A stretch of 28,230 bases of DNA from Gnetum montanum (Eukaryota > Streptophyta > Gnetopsida > Gnetales > Gnetaceae), in assembly GCA_015680685.1 (NCBI GenBank), contig MNCI01018262.1, forward strand, positions 186,423 to 214,652, in the 5' to 3' direction. A program made the translations under genes and the position numbers. Shown here piece by piece: positions 1 through 10,893 of the stretch. The stretch's first letter is position 1. Every line of letters starts with the position of its first letter. A model generated the notes under the pieces. That model was not told where the DNA came from. It did no database searches and saw only the letters and a program-made list of their open reading frames with translations.

Positions 1-1437
1 TGCAATTTTGATGGAGGGAAAAGGTTGAAAACTAAGGTGGAAAGTTAGTATTTTTTCCCACTAAAATTGGTTCCAAGTAGCTGCTAATTCTCTCAACTTG
101 GAAAAATGGTGGGGGAGGGGGGAGTCAACTCATGAATGAGTTGAACCATCCACTTTTAGAAGCTAGAAAATAAACTTTTGGCAATAAAAATAATGGGGGA
201 AAGAGATATCAATGCTAGCTTTGGGCCTTGAAATTCACAAGAAGTGCTGTAAAAAACCAAATCCCAACCCCTTGCAACTTTCACATTGTATTTTTGATCA
301 TAGGGGAGGAGGAAAGATGAACGTTGATTTTTCAAAGGTCTTGGTTGTAAAAATGAAGGAAAAGTTTGCAAATGGCAATGAAAATAATACATTTGGCTAC
401 AAAATTTAGGCGAAGGCCCTCATTTTAGTGCAAAGAAAAACTATTGTGGCTGAAAACCTTGATTGCTAGAATAAAAACTAAGGATCCTTGATGCAAGCAA
501 TTCCTCAACCCTTAATCCCTAGGGACTTCACAACAAAAATGGGATCCAAGGCACCCTAGTCGGTCCAGCAGATCAACCAAGGACTTATGAGATGAAAAAC
601 ATGGAAATATAAATAGATATGAATAATGTATAAATAATAACTTTATTTTTGAACACAAAACTTAAAAATTTATTGAAAAAAGAATAAAGATTAAGTTAGA
701 GAAATGTGTACAAATGGTCTTTGGATGAGTAAAAAAGTAGGTTCATTTATGCAAAAATTCAAAGCATGTTGAAGCCGATAGATGAGCTCCATGATTTGGG
801 TGCTAAGCCACTCTTGATATTATTGAACCTTCCTTTGCTATTGCAACCTTGGATCCAATCTCAAGGCCTCATGGCTTCCACACTAAGGTTCAAAAGAATG
901 CAAGTATGGGAACTTGCAAGAGCTCTTAAGTGCCTAAAAATATCCAAAGTGTGGAATTGTGTGTATGCAAATTGCTTGTGAAAGTTTCTCAACTTGTCAA
1001 AATTTTACTCAACTTTGTTCAAAAATGTATGGAACCAATTACTCTCCCTTTTTCTTAAAATTGCTAAACTTTGCCCAAAAATTATTGAACCTGTAAATGG
1101 TATTAGAGTTTGGCTTTTATGGGATCTTTAGGCCATGAATCAGGCTATAAATTAACTATGATTAAGCTGCAAATTGGCTATTCAATGGCTGAAAATTTGA
1201 TGTAATTTTGCTGCAAGTTGCCTGCCAAATTTAGGTGAAATGGGCATCCAAATTTGGGAGGTTACTAAAAATAGTAACTGCTTACCCCCATGGCCATTCC
1301 ATTTACTAAAAATACTAATTGAGGTACTCCTTCCATTCTGGAAATGAATCTTCCACATTGAGCTCACCACCATGCTTATAGAAGTGGCTGGTCAACGTTC
1401 AAGTCTGTAACTTGATGAATTTTTCTTATTGTGGCTT
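1..1437. other. Unassigned AT-rich sequence
   Basis: No open frame here resembles a known protein; the short ORFs (62-78 codons) lack family motifs and codon structure. It could be leader or 5' gag sequence of the element that becomes recognisable near 2005, or older decayed repeat. I looked for the family X LTR landmarks (hairpin, poly(A) signal, LTR ends) and found none, so the 5' LTR of copy 1 is either lost or lies left of the window. A purine-rich run at 302-315 precedes a TGAACG and resembles a polypurine tract, but nothing after it matches the LTR. Confidence 0.5.
107..144. repeat. G-rich run followed by a 20-bp palindrome
   Basis: A G-rich run (about 109-124) is followed at 125-144 by TCAACTCAT, a 2-base GA spacer, and ATGAGTTGA, a perfect 9-bp inverted repeat. 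The G run has some G-quadruplex character. No flanking gene or element boundary explains the pair, and it may be chance. Confidence 0.4.
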
Positions 1438-1541
1438 CCATGCTAAGGGTTTGAATTTTCCATGCTAAGGAAAAACTTTCTAGGCTAGGGGAAAAGTTTC
1501 CAAGCTAGGGGGAAAACTTTCCAATTTGAGGGAAAGTCTCC
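1438..1541. repeat. Degenerate tandem repeat, five units of 19-22 bp
   Basis: Five successive units start at 1438, 1460, 1482, 1502 and 1523. Each has the layout (C)CATGCTAAGG or its variant AGGCTAGGGG/AAGCTAGGGG, followed by an A-run and CTTTCC. The first two units share their first 11 bases; later units drift. It lies in otherwise unassigned DNA upstream of the gag remnant. Confidence 0.6.
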
Positions 1542-2004
1542 AAAATGTGCCTTTGGTCTCCACATTGAAGAGGGAAAATTTTTCAAATCCCCCATCCTTC
1601 CATGTTAGGGATAGGTGAGATCTATCCCTTGCATGTGATTCTAACATAGAAAAATGTCTATCCCCCATAAAACCCATCAAATTACCTTTTTTCGCATTCC
1701 AAAAGGCATTTTTAAATCCCCCAAGCCAAAATATAGACAGTAGGTGACTTGTTTTCTACTTGGGAAATGAGGCTTTGACCACATATGAGGCATTTTCAGC
1801 CCCAAAAGTATAAAGTATGTGAAATTATCCATTGTGAGTCACAAGTTTCACATTTACAATGAAATTTTGCCCCAGGTTTCATGGAGTAAAAGCTACATGA
1901 TGAAGATTGCTTATGATATGAAACATTTTGTGGTGTTTCAAATATGAACATCCTAAGGGATGTTACTCTATTGTATCACAGTTTCAATAATTTGGGGTGT
2001 ATGC
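1542..2004. other. Unassigned sequence before the gag remnant
   Basis: I see no motif, repeat or convincing ORF. It may hold the decayed N-terminal part of family X gag, but no recognisable gag residues could be found in any forward frame. Confidence 0.4.
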
Positions 2005-2485
2005 TTCTAATCCTAGACTGGAAAGAAGGCAAGCACCTAGAAGATTGCCTTCTCTACAAGGCAATCTATGGTAGTTCCACTAGCAACAACAAGCTTATTA
2101 TCCAAGTAGAGCTCCATCACAACCATATGAGCAGTATCAACAATGGTAGCATCCACAGTCATGGGGGATGCCACCTCCAAGGCACTAGTGCCCTTGTAGA
2201 AAACTTGATCCATATGTGTACTATGTTTAGAAACCCATGTCTCCACATGACTTTTTGATTCATGCCACGTTCCAGCATCACTACTACCCTTCAAAGTATT
2301 ATAGAATTCATTCTCCATCTCTTGGAGGGGAATCCCCATATCCTTACCACCCTCCTCATCCTTTTACACATGTACCTTCATCCTCAACCCAATTACTACC
2401 TACTCCATCAATGCAGGGTGAAATTCCTATGCAACCGCAACAACATAATGCTACTAGGGTTGTTAACTTACAATTGAATTCTTAG
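2005..2485 (+). pseudogene. Gag C-terminal region, Pro/Gln/Tyr-rich (family X copy 1)
   Basis: One forward frame has an Arg-rich stretch and then a Gln/Tyr/Pro-rich low-complexity stretch. It includes QQQAYYPSRAPSQPYEQYQ and later a Tyr-Pro-Tyr-His-Pro-Pro-His-Pro run and MQPQQ near 2440. Such a Pro/Gln/Tyr-rich linker is usual near the gag C-terminus in this branch of gypsy elements, where gag binds RNA and builds the particle. In-frame stops interrupt it around 2100-2230, and the open part ends with a stop at 2483-2485. No CCHC zinc knuckle was found. The protease motif downstream is in the same frame, consistent with a single gag-pol frame. The assignment as gag rests on composition and position. 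Confidence 0.5.
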
Positions 2486-2636
2486 CTGAGTGGTTTAGAA
2501 ACAAAATCCCATAAAAGATCATTCTTCTAAACCAATAGCCCTATAAAGTCCTCGTCGACTCATGTGTCTGGTTGTCCTATGTCTTTTTTATCCTCTACAT
2601 TTATTCCTTTTGAGAACCCTTCAAACCAAAAACCTT

Positions 2637-3030
2637 CTAAGATCTGCATAGTCATGTTAATCCACACTGTATCTAATTAGATCAAGGCTTGCAACCTTCA
2701 CAGGAAAAGAACTAATCTTAGACATCCTCTCATCTACTTGTAAATTGCTAGAAATGAGCCATGTAAGGCTTTTTTTGATTTAGGTTCTAGTGTTAATCTA
2801 ATTTCTCATAAAATGTATAAAGCCAAGAACCTGCCTCATCTCAAGAAGAGCAACATTCTTTTAGAGTTAGCAAATCAGTCCATCACTATTCCCTTGGAAT
2901 TAGTGGAGGACATTGTGACCACTATCTGTGGATGATCCTATGCTATCAATTTCCTAGCAAGGTTGAAAATTGCAAGGGGGATTTCCTAATCATTATGGAA
3001 AGGGCTTAGTTAAGTATTATTGATGCACAA
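2637..3030 (+). pseudogene. Aspartic protease region (family X copy 1)
   Basis: The frame shared with the gag remnant reads FFDLGSSVNLIS at about 2771-2806, the retropepsin active-site pattern D-(L/S)-G-(A/S)-S, with the catalytic Asp codon at 2777-2779. It continues through KNLPHLKKSNILLELANQS and an LVEDI motif, matching the layout of Athila-type proteases in which a beta-strand block with LADxS is followed by a GVIEDV-like block. The enzyme would cleave the gag-pol polyprotein inside the particle. There are several in-frame stops before the active site and others after about 2930. The N- and C-terminal limits are approximate. Confidence 0.7.
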
Positions 3031-3291
3031 ATGATCATCAAAGATCTTTCCCTAGAAAGTTCCAAGAAAAATGCTTTTGAAAATATGAATAAGAAGAGAG
3101 TTCCATGCATCGTGTATAGCGATATAGGGTGAAACTATGTGTAGAAGTTATGGTTTATCAAAAGCAAATCAATCAAAGCATGTAGATAGTGTGTAGATGA
3201 ATCTGAAATCCAAAAGTGCTTATACATAGTAGCCACGAAATAGGAGGGAACCCAGTGGCTAACAGTTGATTCTAAAAGCAGCATACTTTGC

Positions 3292-4470
3292 ATGGAACTA
3301 ACTGAGAGCTTAACATGTGCCTATGTTGAAGGAATGGATGAACTAGAGCAAGTTCATCACCAACTCTCCAATGATGAACTTAATCACACTTATTGGGAAG
3401 ATTTGGAAATCCCTAACAATTTTAAACAAGAGCCCTTAGAGTTGAAAACTCTACCTGCCAACATGGAGTATGCATTCATAAAAAATGTCAAACCAATAAT
3501 AATAAATGTCAATCTTGCTTCTAAATAGAAAATGAAGCTACTAAATGTGGTTAAAAAATTTCTAATAGCCTTTACTTAGTCATATCCTAAACTGACTAGG
3601 ATTGATCCTTGGATATGCTAGCATTGTATCTATATTGATCCTTCCATCAAGCCAAAGAGGTAGCTGCAACAATAGATGAATCCCTAATGGAAGTAGATTG
3701 TTAAAGAGGAAATTAAACAACACCTTAAGATGAGGTTCATCTATCCAATTACAGATAGCAAGGGGGTTAGCCCACTTATGATCATGCAAAAGAAAGAAGG
3801 CAAGTGGCAAGTCTGTATTGATTTTAGGTTGTTGAACATGGCAACATTCAAAAATCACTTTTCATTGTCATTTGTGAACTAGGTATTGGACACTATCTCT
3901 AGGAATTATTATTACAACTTTTTAGATGGTTATAATTTTTATAACTAGATTCAGATTGCACCAAAGGATCAAGCCAAAATAACATTCACAAGTCCCTAGG
4001 GGACATTTCTATATAAAAAGATGTCTTTTGGTCTATGCAATGCCCCTACAACATTCCAACACCTTATCCTTAGTATTTTTTAGTAGTAGATTGGTAACAG
4101 GATGGAAGTCTTCATGGATAACTTCTCCACCTATGGCGCTATATTTGAGCAAGCCCTAGACTGTCTTGAGCAAGTTCTTAAAAGGTGCGTGGAGATAAAT
4201 CTTCCACTCAATTAGTAAAGGAGCCATTTGATGGTCTAGGAGGGCATTATGCTAGAGGATAAAATTTCACAAGCAGGGATTGAGGTGAAATCTTAAAAGA
4301 TTAGGGTCATCCAAGGAATAACTCACCAACCTAAAACTATTACTACTACTAATGATTTATTGAGAATTTATCTAAGATTGGTAAATCATTGGTCAAGCTT
4401 ACAAAGAAAGAGGCCTCATTCATATGGGCCAAGAAATGTGAAAAGACATTCTAGCAATTTTAGAAAAAGC
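3292..4470 (+). pseudogene. Reverse transcriptase with upstream linker (family X copy 1)
   Basis: The 3292-3528 open stretch is the protease-RT linker; LELKTLPANMEYAF corresponds to the LP..L.YAFL motif before RT in this lineage. In the same frame follow a KPKR/LNP block (about 3645-3690), RFIYPITDSKGVSPL (3733), VCIDFRLLNMATFKNHFSL (about 3812), FLDGY (about 3919), FGLCNAPTTFQ (about 4027) and the catalytic FMDN at 4111-4122. The second catalytic Asp of the usual (F/Y)xDD is Asn here. Three successive TAG codons at 4081-4089 lie where copy 2 has three Gln codons (15596-15604). A TAG at 3997 and another at 4213 are matched by stops at the aligned places in copy 2. Inactive. Confidence 0.85.
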
Positions 4471-4900
4471 TTTTTGAAACTCCAATTATACAAGTACTTG
4501 ATTGATCTCATCCATTTCACATGATGACAGATGCATCAAATTATGCTTTGGGAGCTACGCTTACAAAGTTGGACAATCAAAAATGTCCTTATTATATCCA
4601 CTGCATGAGTCGAAGCATTATGGGTGCACAACTTAATTACACCACTAGAAAAAAAGATTTGATGATTGTGGTGTATGCTTTGGAGAAATTCAAACACTAT
4701 GTGCTTGGATATAAAGGGTTTTTGCACACTGATCATAGTGTCATTTGCTTCATTATGAACAAGTTGATAGTGAGCCCCAGTCTCATACAGTGACTAGTGA
4801 TCTTAGAGGAGTTTGAACTTACAATGATAGATCAAAAGGAAACTAAGAACATGGTCACTAATTACTTGTCTTAGTTACAATGGGACAACAAAGATAAGGA
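4471..4900 (+). pseudogene. RNase H domain (family X copy 1)
   Basis: The open stretch from 4521 reads TDASNYALGATLTKL, then AQLNYTTRKKDLM, ALEKFKHYVLGYK and TDHSV. These are the gypsy RNase H signatures around the metal-binding acids: the Asp of TDAS and the Asp of TDH are kept, while the usual Glu of the TEKEL motif reads Asp (KKDL). It would degrade the RNA strand of the hybrid during reverse transcription. A TGA at 4792-4794 falls where copy 2 has Trp (IQW). The frame differs from that of RT, so an indel lies between 4216 and 4521. Confidence 0.8.
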
Positions 4901-4959
4901 GTGTCAGCTCTCTAATTAATTTCCTAACGAACTTCTCTTTGTTAGTGCAATAAATGAAC

Positions 4960-6190
4960 AAGTGCTAACTAAACCTAAGTGGTATGATGACATCCTTATT
5001 TATCTTCTTACTCAAGATATGCCACAAGATTTAGACCATCAAAAGAAACAACAATTTCTTCATTAGGCCAAATGCTTCATGGAAATCAACAAACATCTTT
5101 ATAAGGTGCATGTCAATGGCCTAGTTTGATGGTGTGTCCCTAATGTTGATCAACTATGCATAGTCCAAGATGCTCATGAGTGATCTTGTGGGGCCACTAT
5201 TAAGGGAGATGCATGATCATTAATATGATGATGGTAGGGTATTACTAGCGAACAATCTTTAGGGATGCCAACAAATTCATCTACTCTTGTGAACACAATC
5301 AATGAGATGGTGGGATGATCGATCAAATGGAGGGGCCTCAACAGTAAATCCAACCACTAAAACCCTTTGATATCTAGGGAATTAATTTCATGGGTTCCAT
5401 CACACCCATGTCAAATAGAAAGATGTATATAATAGTCATTATTGACTATTATACAAAATGACCAGAAGTAGCAACCATCACTAACTATATATGTTTCACT
5501 GCTACATAGTTTATACAATAAAATGTCGTAAACAAGTTTGGAATGCCACGTGCACCAATTTTTGAGAATGATACTCATTTTATAGGTGCTACTTTTTGCA
5601 AGCTCATGCAATGCTTGGGGGTTGAACATAAACTAACAACACCCTACCACCCCCAAGCCAATAGTTAAGCAAAAGTTATGAATAGGGAGATCACAAAAAT
5701 CTTAACGAGAACAATCAGCAAATATAGAAGAGACTAGAGCAAAAAAATTAATGATGCCCTTTGGACCTACTGCTCTACATGGAAACTCCCTATAGGCTAC
5801 TCTCCCTATGAGTTGGTGTACAAAAAGCTTCCAAATTTTTTGATTCAATCCAAGCTCCATACACTTTCAATAGCATGTGACTTAGACCTTGACCTTAGCC
5901 TAGCACAAAAAGAAAGATTGATAGACCTAAACATGCTAGATGAGAATTGATTGGTGGCCCTATTCTTGAATGAAGTGTACAAGGCGTTCAACAAAAAATT
6001 ACATGACCTTAAGATAAGGAAAGTTAAATTTCAACCTAAAGATAAGGTCCTCTACTAGATTCCCATACATATACCTCAACGAACTAAGTTCCAAATGTTG
6101 TGGGAAGGGCCCTACATCATTTATGAAACCTTTTCTAATAGCCCATGTTAATTTACAAACCAGAGAGCCCAAATAAGAAGCAACTAGTCA
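4960..6190 (+). pseudogene. Integrase (family X copy 1)
   Basis: The HHCC zinc finger is broken by stops and a frameshift but can be followed at 5170-5310 (DAHE, GHY, then KFIYSCEHNQ). The core reads YIIVIIDYYTK then TGA (5459-5461) where integrases have TKW. It continues with KFGMPRAPIFENDTHFIGATF (about 5534) and TPYHPQANS (5638). The second catalytic Asp reads Glu and the catalytic Glu reads Lys (5672-5674). A C-terminal KVKFQPKDKVLY and WEGPYIIYE (about 6098) match the GPY/F module. Dead by several independent criteria. One ambiguous base sits just downstream at 6283. Confidence 0.8.
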
Positions 6191-8076
6191 ACATGTAATA
6201 ACTCAAACCTTTCCATAAGCCTAAGCAAGCTAGTGCAAGCAACACCTCATTGGATGGACATCCACGCTCAATTTTTTGAATCNACACAATGATGCTATAG
6301 CTGTTTACTAATGGTGGTTTCTACTTAATGTTTTTAATTGCTAATGTATGGTTTTTATTTTTGAATTTTGATGACTAATGACTAAGACAAAGTTTCTTTT
6401 TCATGGAATAGGCACTGAGTCCATGTCATCCACCTATCCACTAACTCTATGGTCTTCCTAGTTTTGGAAGCATGAGCCCCCTTTTTCAGTAATAAAATTT
6501 TAATGAACTTGTGATCTTAGTCGTTTCCAAACTTGAAAAATATTCCAAGGTTTAAATAGGGTATGAATTTAAGGGGGATTCAAATCTCTTTGTACTTTTC
6601 TACTTACTTGAGTGCATGAGCTTTTTCATGGATTTCTTACCATTCCATGTCAACCAATAATAGAAAGTTTAATAAGTCTTTACATGGTGTGATTCCCATC
6701 CAAAAATCCATAAAAATATAAAATTCAAAAGAAAAAAAATATGATGGGAATTCAAAGCACACACCTTAGACAAAATAATAGGCTACAAGCACTTGTTATG
6801 GAATTAGAAAGACATGTTACCCATGCCTGAAGGTCCCCTCTAACTAAGGCCCTTTCTCACTTCCTGCTTCTCTTTCCTTCTCAAATAAAGAATGATGATT
6901 AATCTATCGAAGCATACTTATGTCTTGATGGGGTGATCTAGTCTTAGAGTGATGATACAAAGCCACTAAAAGTGGTTGGTTTAGATCTAGACTAAGGATG
7001 GACTTTATCAGGTCATTTAACTATAGAATCTACAAAGGACTTCATGTGACCACGAATGGGAATTTCATTCCATTTTCTCTCTCTTTTATCAATGCTTCTC
7101 ATAACTTACCTTACTACCAATTATCCAGTTCTTGTGCAATGACTTAGTTTGATATGTCAAAATTCTTGAGTAGATTCTTCCAGATTCAATCCTTAACTTT
7201 TCATAACCATCAATAAATTGCAAGGCCCACTGAATCCTTAGTTAAGGTTATGCAAGGGAAAAAAGGACATGTGCCTGCTATGGAAAGGACCTACTTGCAT
7301 ATCTTCTAGTTGGGCTAGTTAAGTTCCTTATCCTTAGGCATTTTGGCAATCAAATCTTTCATGCACCCCATCAATGCATCTAACTGTGCAATCCTTAAGG
7401 CATCTTCTCCAATAAATTTCATTCTCCAATTTTTCAATTTCTAAACATTCATGAGTCATCTTCAAGTATTACATCATGTTCATGAATTTTTTGGCTCTCC
7501 ATACACACCAATTTCACAAGAAAACTTCTTGTATTTTTGAAGATATTTAATGTGGAAATTTTGGGCATTGGCTCCATAGACAAGTACTCATCAACGAAGC
7601 CCATATGTAAATAGGACCCTGTTGATGTAGGGGTCCACCCACATATAAATAGGTAGCAACACTTAGCATTTTTCACATTTTCTCATAAATGAGGGGGGTG
7701 TTTTTGAATTTTTCAAAGCCTAGAACCTTCCAAGAGCCATATCTTCCTAATTGTTTGTCCGATTCACTCCGTTCTTCAACCCTATAGCTACCATACGTAA
7801 ACTCTTCATTGTGGGAGCTACAAATCTTAAGTTTTTTATTATCAAGTTTTTAAAACATTTCTAACTCCCACAAAGGTTTAATAAAGAAACCAACATTAAA
7901 ACATCAAGTTATGAGAGTTAAGCCTTTCTAATAAGCTCTGGTAACATTCTAAGTTAAAAATCAATAAAATAATCAATCTGCCATGGTCCAAACATTAGCC
8001 TAAAGGGTAAACACCCAATGGAAAAGGTACTTAAATGTTATAAGTTACACATTGAATATTGATCCTTAGTTATGTT
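6191..8076 (+). other. Long spacer between integrase and 3' ORF (family X copy 1)
   Basis: About 1.9 kb without a convincing ORF. It aligns with 17766-19797 of copy 2. Examples are the blocks around 6735-6850 versus 18510-18615 (sharing ATTCAAAGCACAC and AGACATGTTACCCATGCCT) and 7740-7800 versus 19460-19520. Conservation between two otherwise decayed copies shows that the spacer is part of the family X element rather than an insertion into one copy. A TATA-containing segment in it is listed separately. Confidence 0.7.
7615..7690 (+). promoter_or_regulatory. Candidate internal promoter, LTR-like (copy 1)
   Basis: TATAAATA stands at 7644-7651, 433 bp before the start of the 3' ORF. The next 50 bases resemble the region after the LTR TATA box (11249-11256): both have CATTT, then CACATT or GACATT, then a pyrimidine run and CATAA at similar spacing. 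Copy 2 has a TATA run at the equivalent place (19363-19371), 435 bp before its ORF. The promoter role is inferred; what is seen is the sequence similarity and the conserved spacing. Confidence 0.45.
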
Positions 8077-10893
8077 GTGACCATAGATGACACCTCCAGG
8101 GAAACACACATTGAAAGGAGGACCATCCCAACCAAGGGACAAATAGCCAAACCTCTTTTGAAGGAGCCTAAAGTGGAATTTATCTAATAGATTCCTGAAG
8201 AAATTACTATAATAGAACAATCTCACTGAAATGAGGCACCTAAACCTAGACCAAACATTGAGGTCACATTATTAGAATCTTGCCTTAGGCAAATCCTAAA
8301 CAAGGAGGTCTAGAAATTCATACTTCAAGAATTGAACTTTGGATCTTTCTTGGACTTCTCACCACAAGAAATCAAAACTCAATTGCATAACTCTCCCATG
8401 TGGCCCATAGTCACTTCTAGCGAGGAGTGGCACATGGGAGAGACATACTTGTTCTAAAATAATTAGTAGGTCAATTCAATGATCAAAATCAAGGACATCT
8501 TAGTGTCCTACATGATGAAAGCCATTGTAGAAGTCCTTAGGTTACTAGAAACTGGGGTAAATCTTACTAAAATCCCCATGGAGGTAGATCCTAGAGTCAA
8601 GAAGTAATGGGCATAGTGATGTTATGGGGTCACTTGTAAGGAGTTTGGTGCACTCACCACAATGGAACATGCATATTTCAAGATTGTGACCTTTCACCTT
8701 AATCCAATGGTGAAACCAAGTAAGATCACAACCTTCTCCATCCATGCATGTGTTTCTTTAAATCATAAATTCTTAGGCAACCTTCCACAGCTGAACTATC
8801 TTGAGATAGAGAAGTGATTTAAAGTAAATAAATGTAGAAGAAAGGCACTCCCCTTCCCATGCCTCATCAAAAAATTATATGAGAGGGAAGACATAACATG
8901 CTACACAAACAATGTCATCCAACATGCTCTATCCACTTCTTGGGTGACGATGATGAAGGACAATATGCCTACTAAGATCATCCAAGAAGAGGAGCAGCCA
9001 TCACCACCTTCACTAACCACTCATAAAATAATGTCAGAGGCCCACATTTCCCTATAGTGCATGTGCAAGATCAAAGACTAGCTCTTGCATGAGAAAGATT
9101 AGTGAGCAAGGATGAGTGATGGCAATCCATTTGTTTATTGCCCTGCAATGAGTCACCTCAATGAAGTGGCTCAAACCATCAACCAAATGGAAGGAGGTGG
9201 GCTAATTTTTTCAGCCCAATGAATACATTTACCCCTAAAATCAAATCTTGATGCTTGAGAGATGATAGTATGTCTCTCTCAATAGAAGCAATTCCCAGAA
9301 ATCTCTAGGAATGCTTCTACTTTTTCGATGCATCTAGAGGAGGGCAAGGGGGTAACTATCTTAGTGATGCAGCACCATGGGTAGGAGACAACAATAGAGG
9401 TTGTTTCTAATAGAATTGTCAAAGCATTAAATGCACTTGCAACATCCATACTAGACATTTATGCACTCAAGGATGTGCAGACATCTACAGGAATAGTTAG
9501 TAATAGATTGAACACAACCTAGCACAAGGAGTTGCTAGACCAACTGATGGAAACTAGGCAACCAATTTTGAATATCTTCAATGTTTTGGATACCATCACT
9601 GCAACCCAGTCAGAGCTGCTAGAGGTAAGGGGCAAGTGCATTATATTGGAGAGGTAACTCAAAACAACACAAGCATAAAATCAATGCTTAGATGCAAAGG
9701 TTGCAGAATTAAGAACCTACCTTGTCAATTGTATGTTTCTCAACCATATGCTAACACATGATGAAGCTTTTCAATAGCTTCAAGATAGGTTCAAACAAGT
9801 TGAGAATGCAAAGAAAATAACAATCTTTAACTACTCTATGACCAATGCCAAAACATACATCATTCAAAAGGACTTGATCCAGACGTGCCACAAGAATGAA
9901 ATCCTAACCATAGAGAATCATCATCTATAGAATGCTAATGTGCAAAAGTAACAGATGCAAGAATTTATCTATCAACAGTAGGAGTAGCTAGTCATAGTGA
10001 ACAGTAAACTGAGGAGAATGGTAGCGGAAAATAGAAATCTCTACATGGAGGAAGTTCGAGGCCTTCGCCATAAATCTATGATAGAGATAGCCACCTAGAA
10101 GAACAAGGCTCTCAAATTTGATAGAGTTAAGAACCATTATAGAGATTAAGTTAGTCTAGAAAAAGAAATAAGCTCCAATAGCTCAAGGAAGAAGGTGAAA
10201 GGCAAAAGTCAACGAGACCCTCTAGTAGCGCAAGGAAGAAGGTGATGTCTAGTAGCCTATCTTTGATGGCCTCAATGACTACAACAAAGAGGAGATTCAC
10301 ATGAAAAAGCTATAGATCAAGAAGATGACGAAGTATATCAAGCTTTCCAATCTTTGTTATAAAAATATTGGTAATGCTAGCTACTAGATGATAGTAGTCA
10401 AATTTGGAGAAGCAAGTGGCCAACTCATACTTGCTGTATGAGGCAAATAAGGAGACCAAGAAAAAGCTTAAGAATATTAATGTTGAACTCAAGGTTCTTA
10501 GGGCATGATTCACCAATTAGAGATCCACTATTGAAAACATGGCCAAAAGGAAGAACAACTACTAGGCGCTGCAAAACCCTCTCAAGGTGTTTGATGTTGA
10601 ATGCAAACTTTTTGCTACCTAGTTTGTCAACATGAAGGAGTTTTTCTTGACAATGCCCTATCCTTAGGATGTTCTCACTTTATCCACCTTTGAGATGCTA
10701 TGTGGACCATGAACGATCCCAAGGGAAAGTAGGAAAGAAGGAGAAGATGAAGGCACTATTGAATGCCTTTCATCTTCCACCAAATGTTACAGCTGCCACT
10801 AGACAACCACAACCACCTTAACCATTGTGTTTACCCAAAGTAGAAGAAGGTCCATTGGAGCCTCATGAACCTTTACCACTTGGGACCCTTTGA
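8077..10893 (+). pseudogene. Long 3' ORF with plant-transposon-protein-like domain and coiled coil (copy 1)
   Basis: From GTG 8077 (ATG at the aligned place in copy 2) to TGA 10891-10893 is 939 codons. The frame holds to about 10180 despite some 30 stops. Small compensating indels follow, and the final stop is back in the starting frame. Residues about 110-290 include YGVTCKEFGAL, AYFKIVTFHLNPMVKPSKIT and FPCLIKKLYERE. These recall the putative plant transposon protein domain of Athila-type ORFs (Pfam PF20167, from memory). Residues about 500-880 are charged and heptad-like (for example LRRMVAENRNLYMEEVRGL), as in coiled coils. The tail is Pro-rich (after KALLNAFHL). I see no signal peptide or membrane segment, so it is not env-like. 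Its function is unknown. Confidence 0.65.

Noticed and set aside
302-330. Polypurine tract and LTR start upstream of copy 1
   Set aside because: The purine run before TGAACG looks suggestive, but the following sequence does not match the family X LTR.
3997-3999. TAG stops as programmed readthrough or a changed genetic code
   Set aside because: TGA and TAA stops occur as well, catalytic residues are lost and there are frameshifts. Simple decay explains it better.
8077-10893. 3' ORF as an env-like gene
   Set aside because: Athila relatives can have env-like ORFs here, but I found no signal peptide, transmembrane stretch or cleavage site in either copy.
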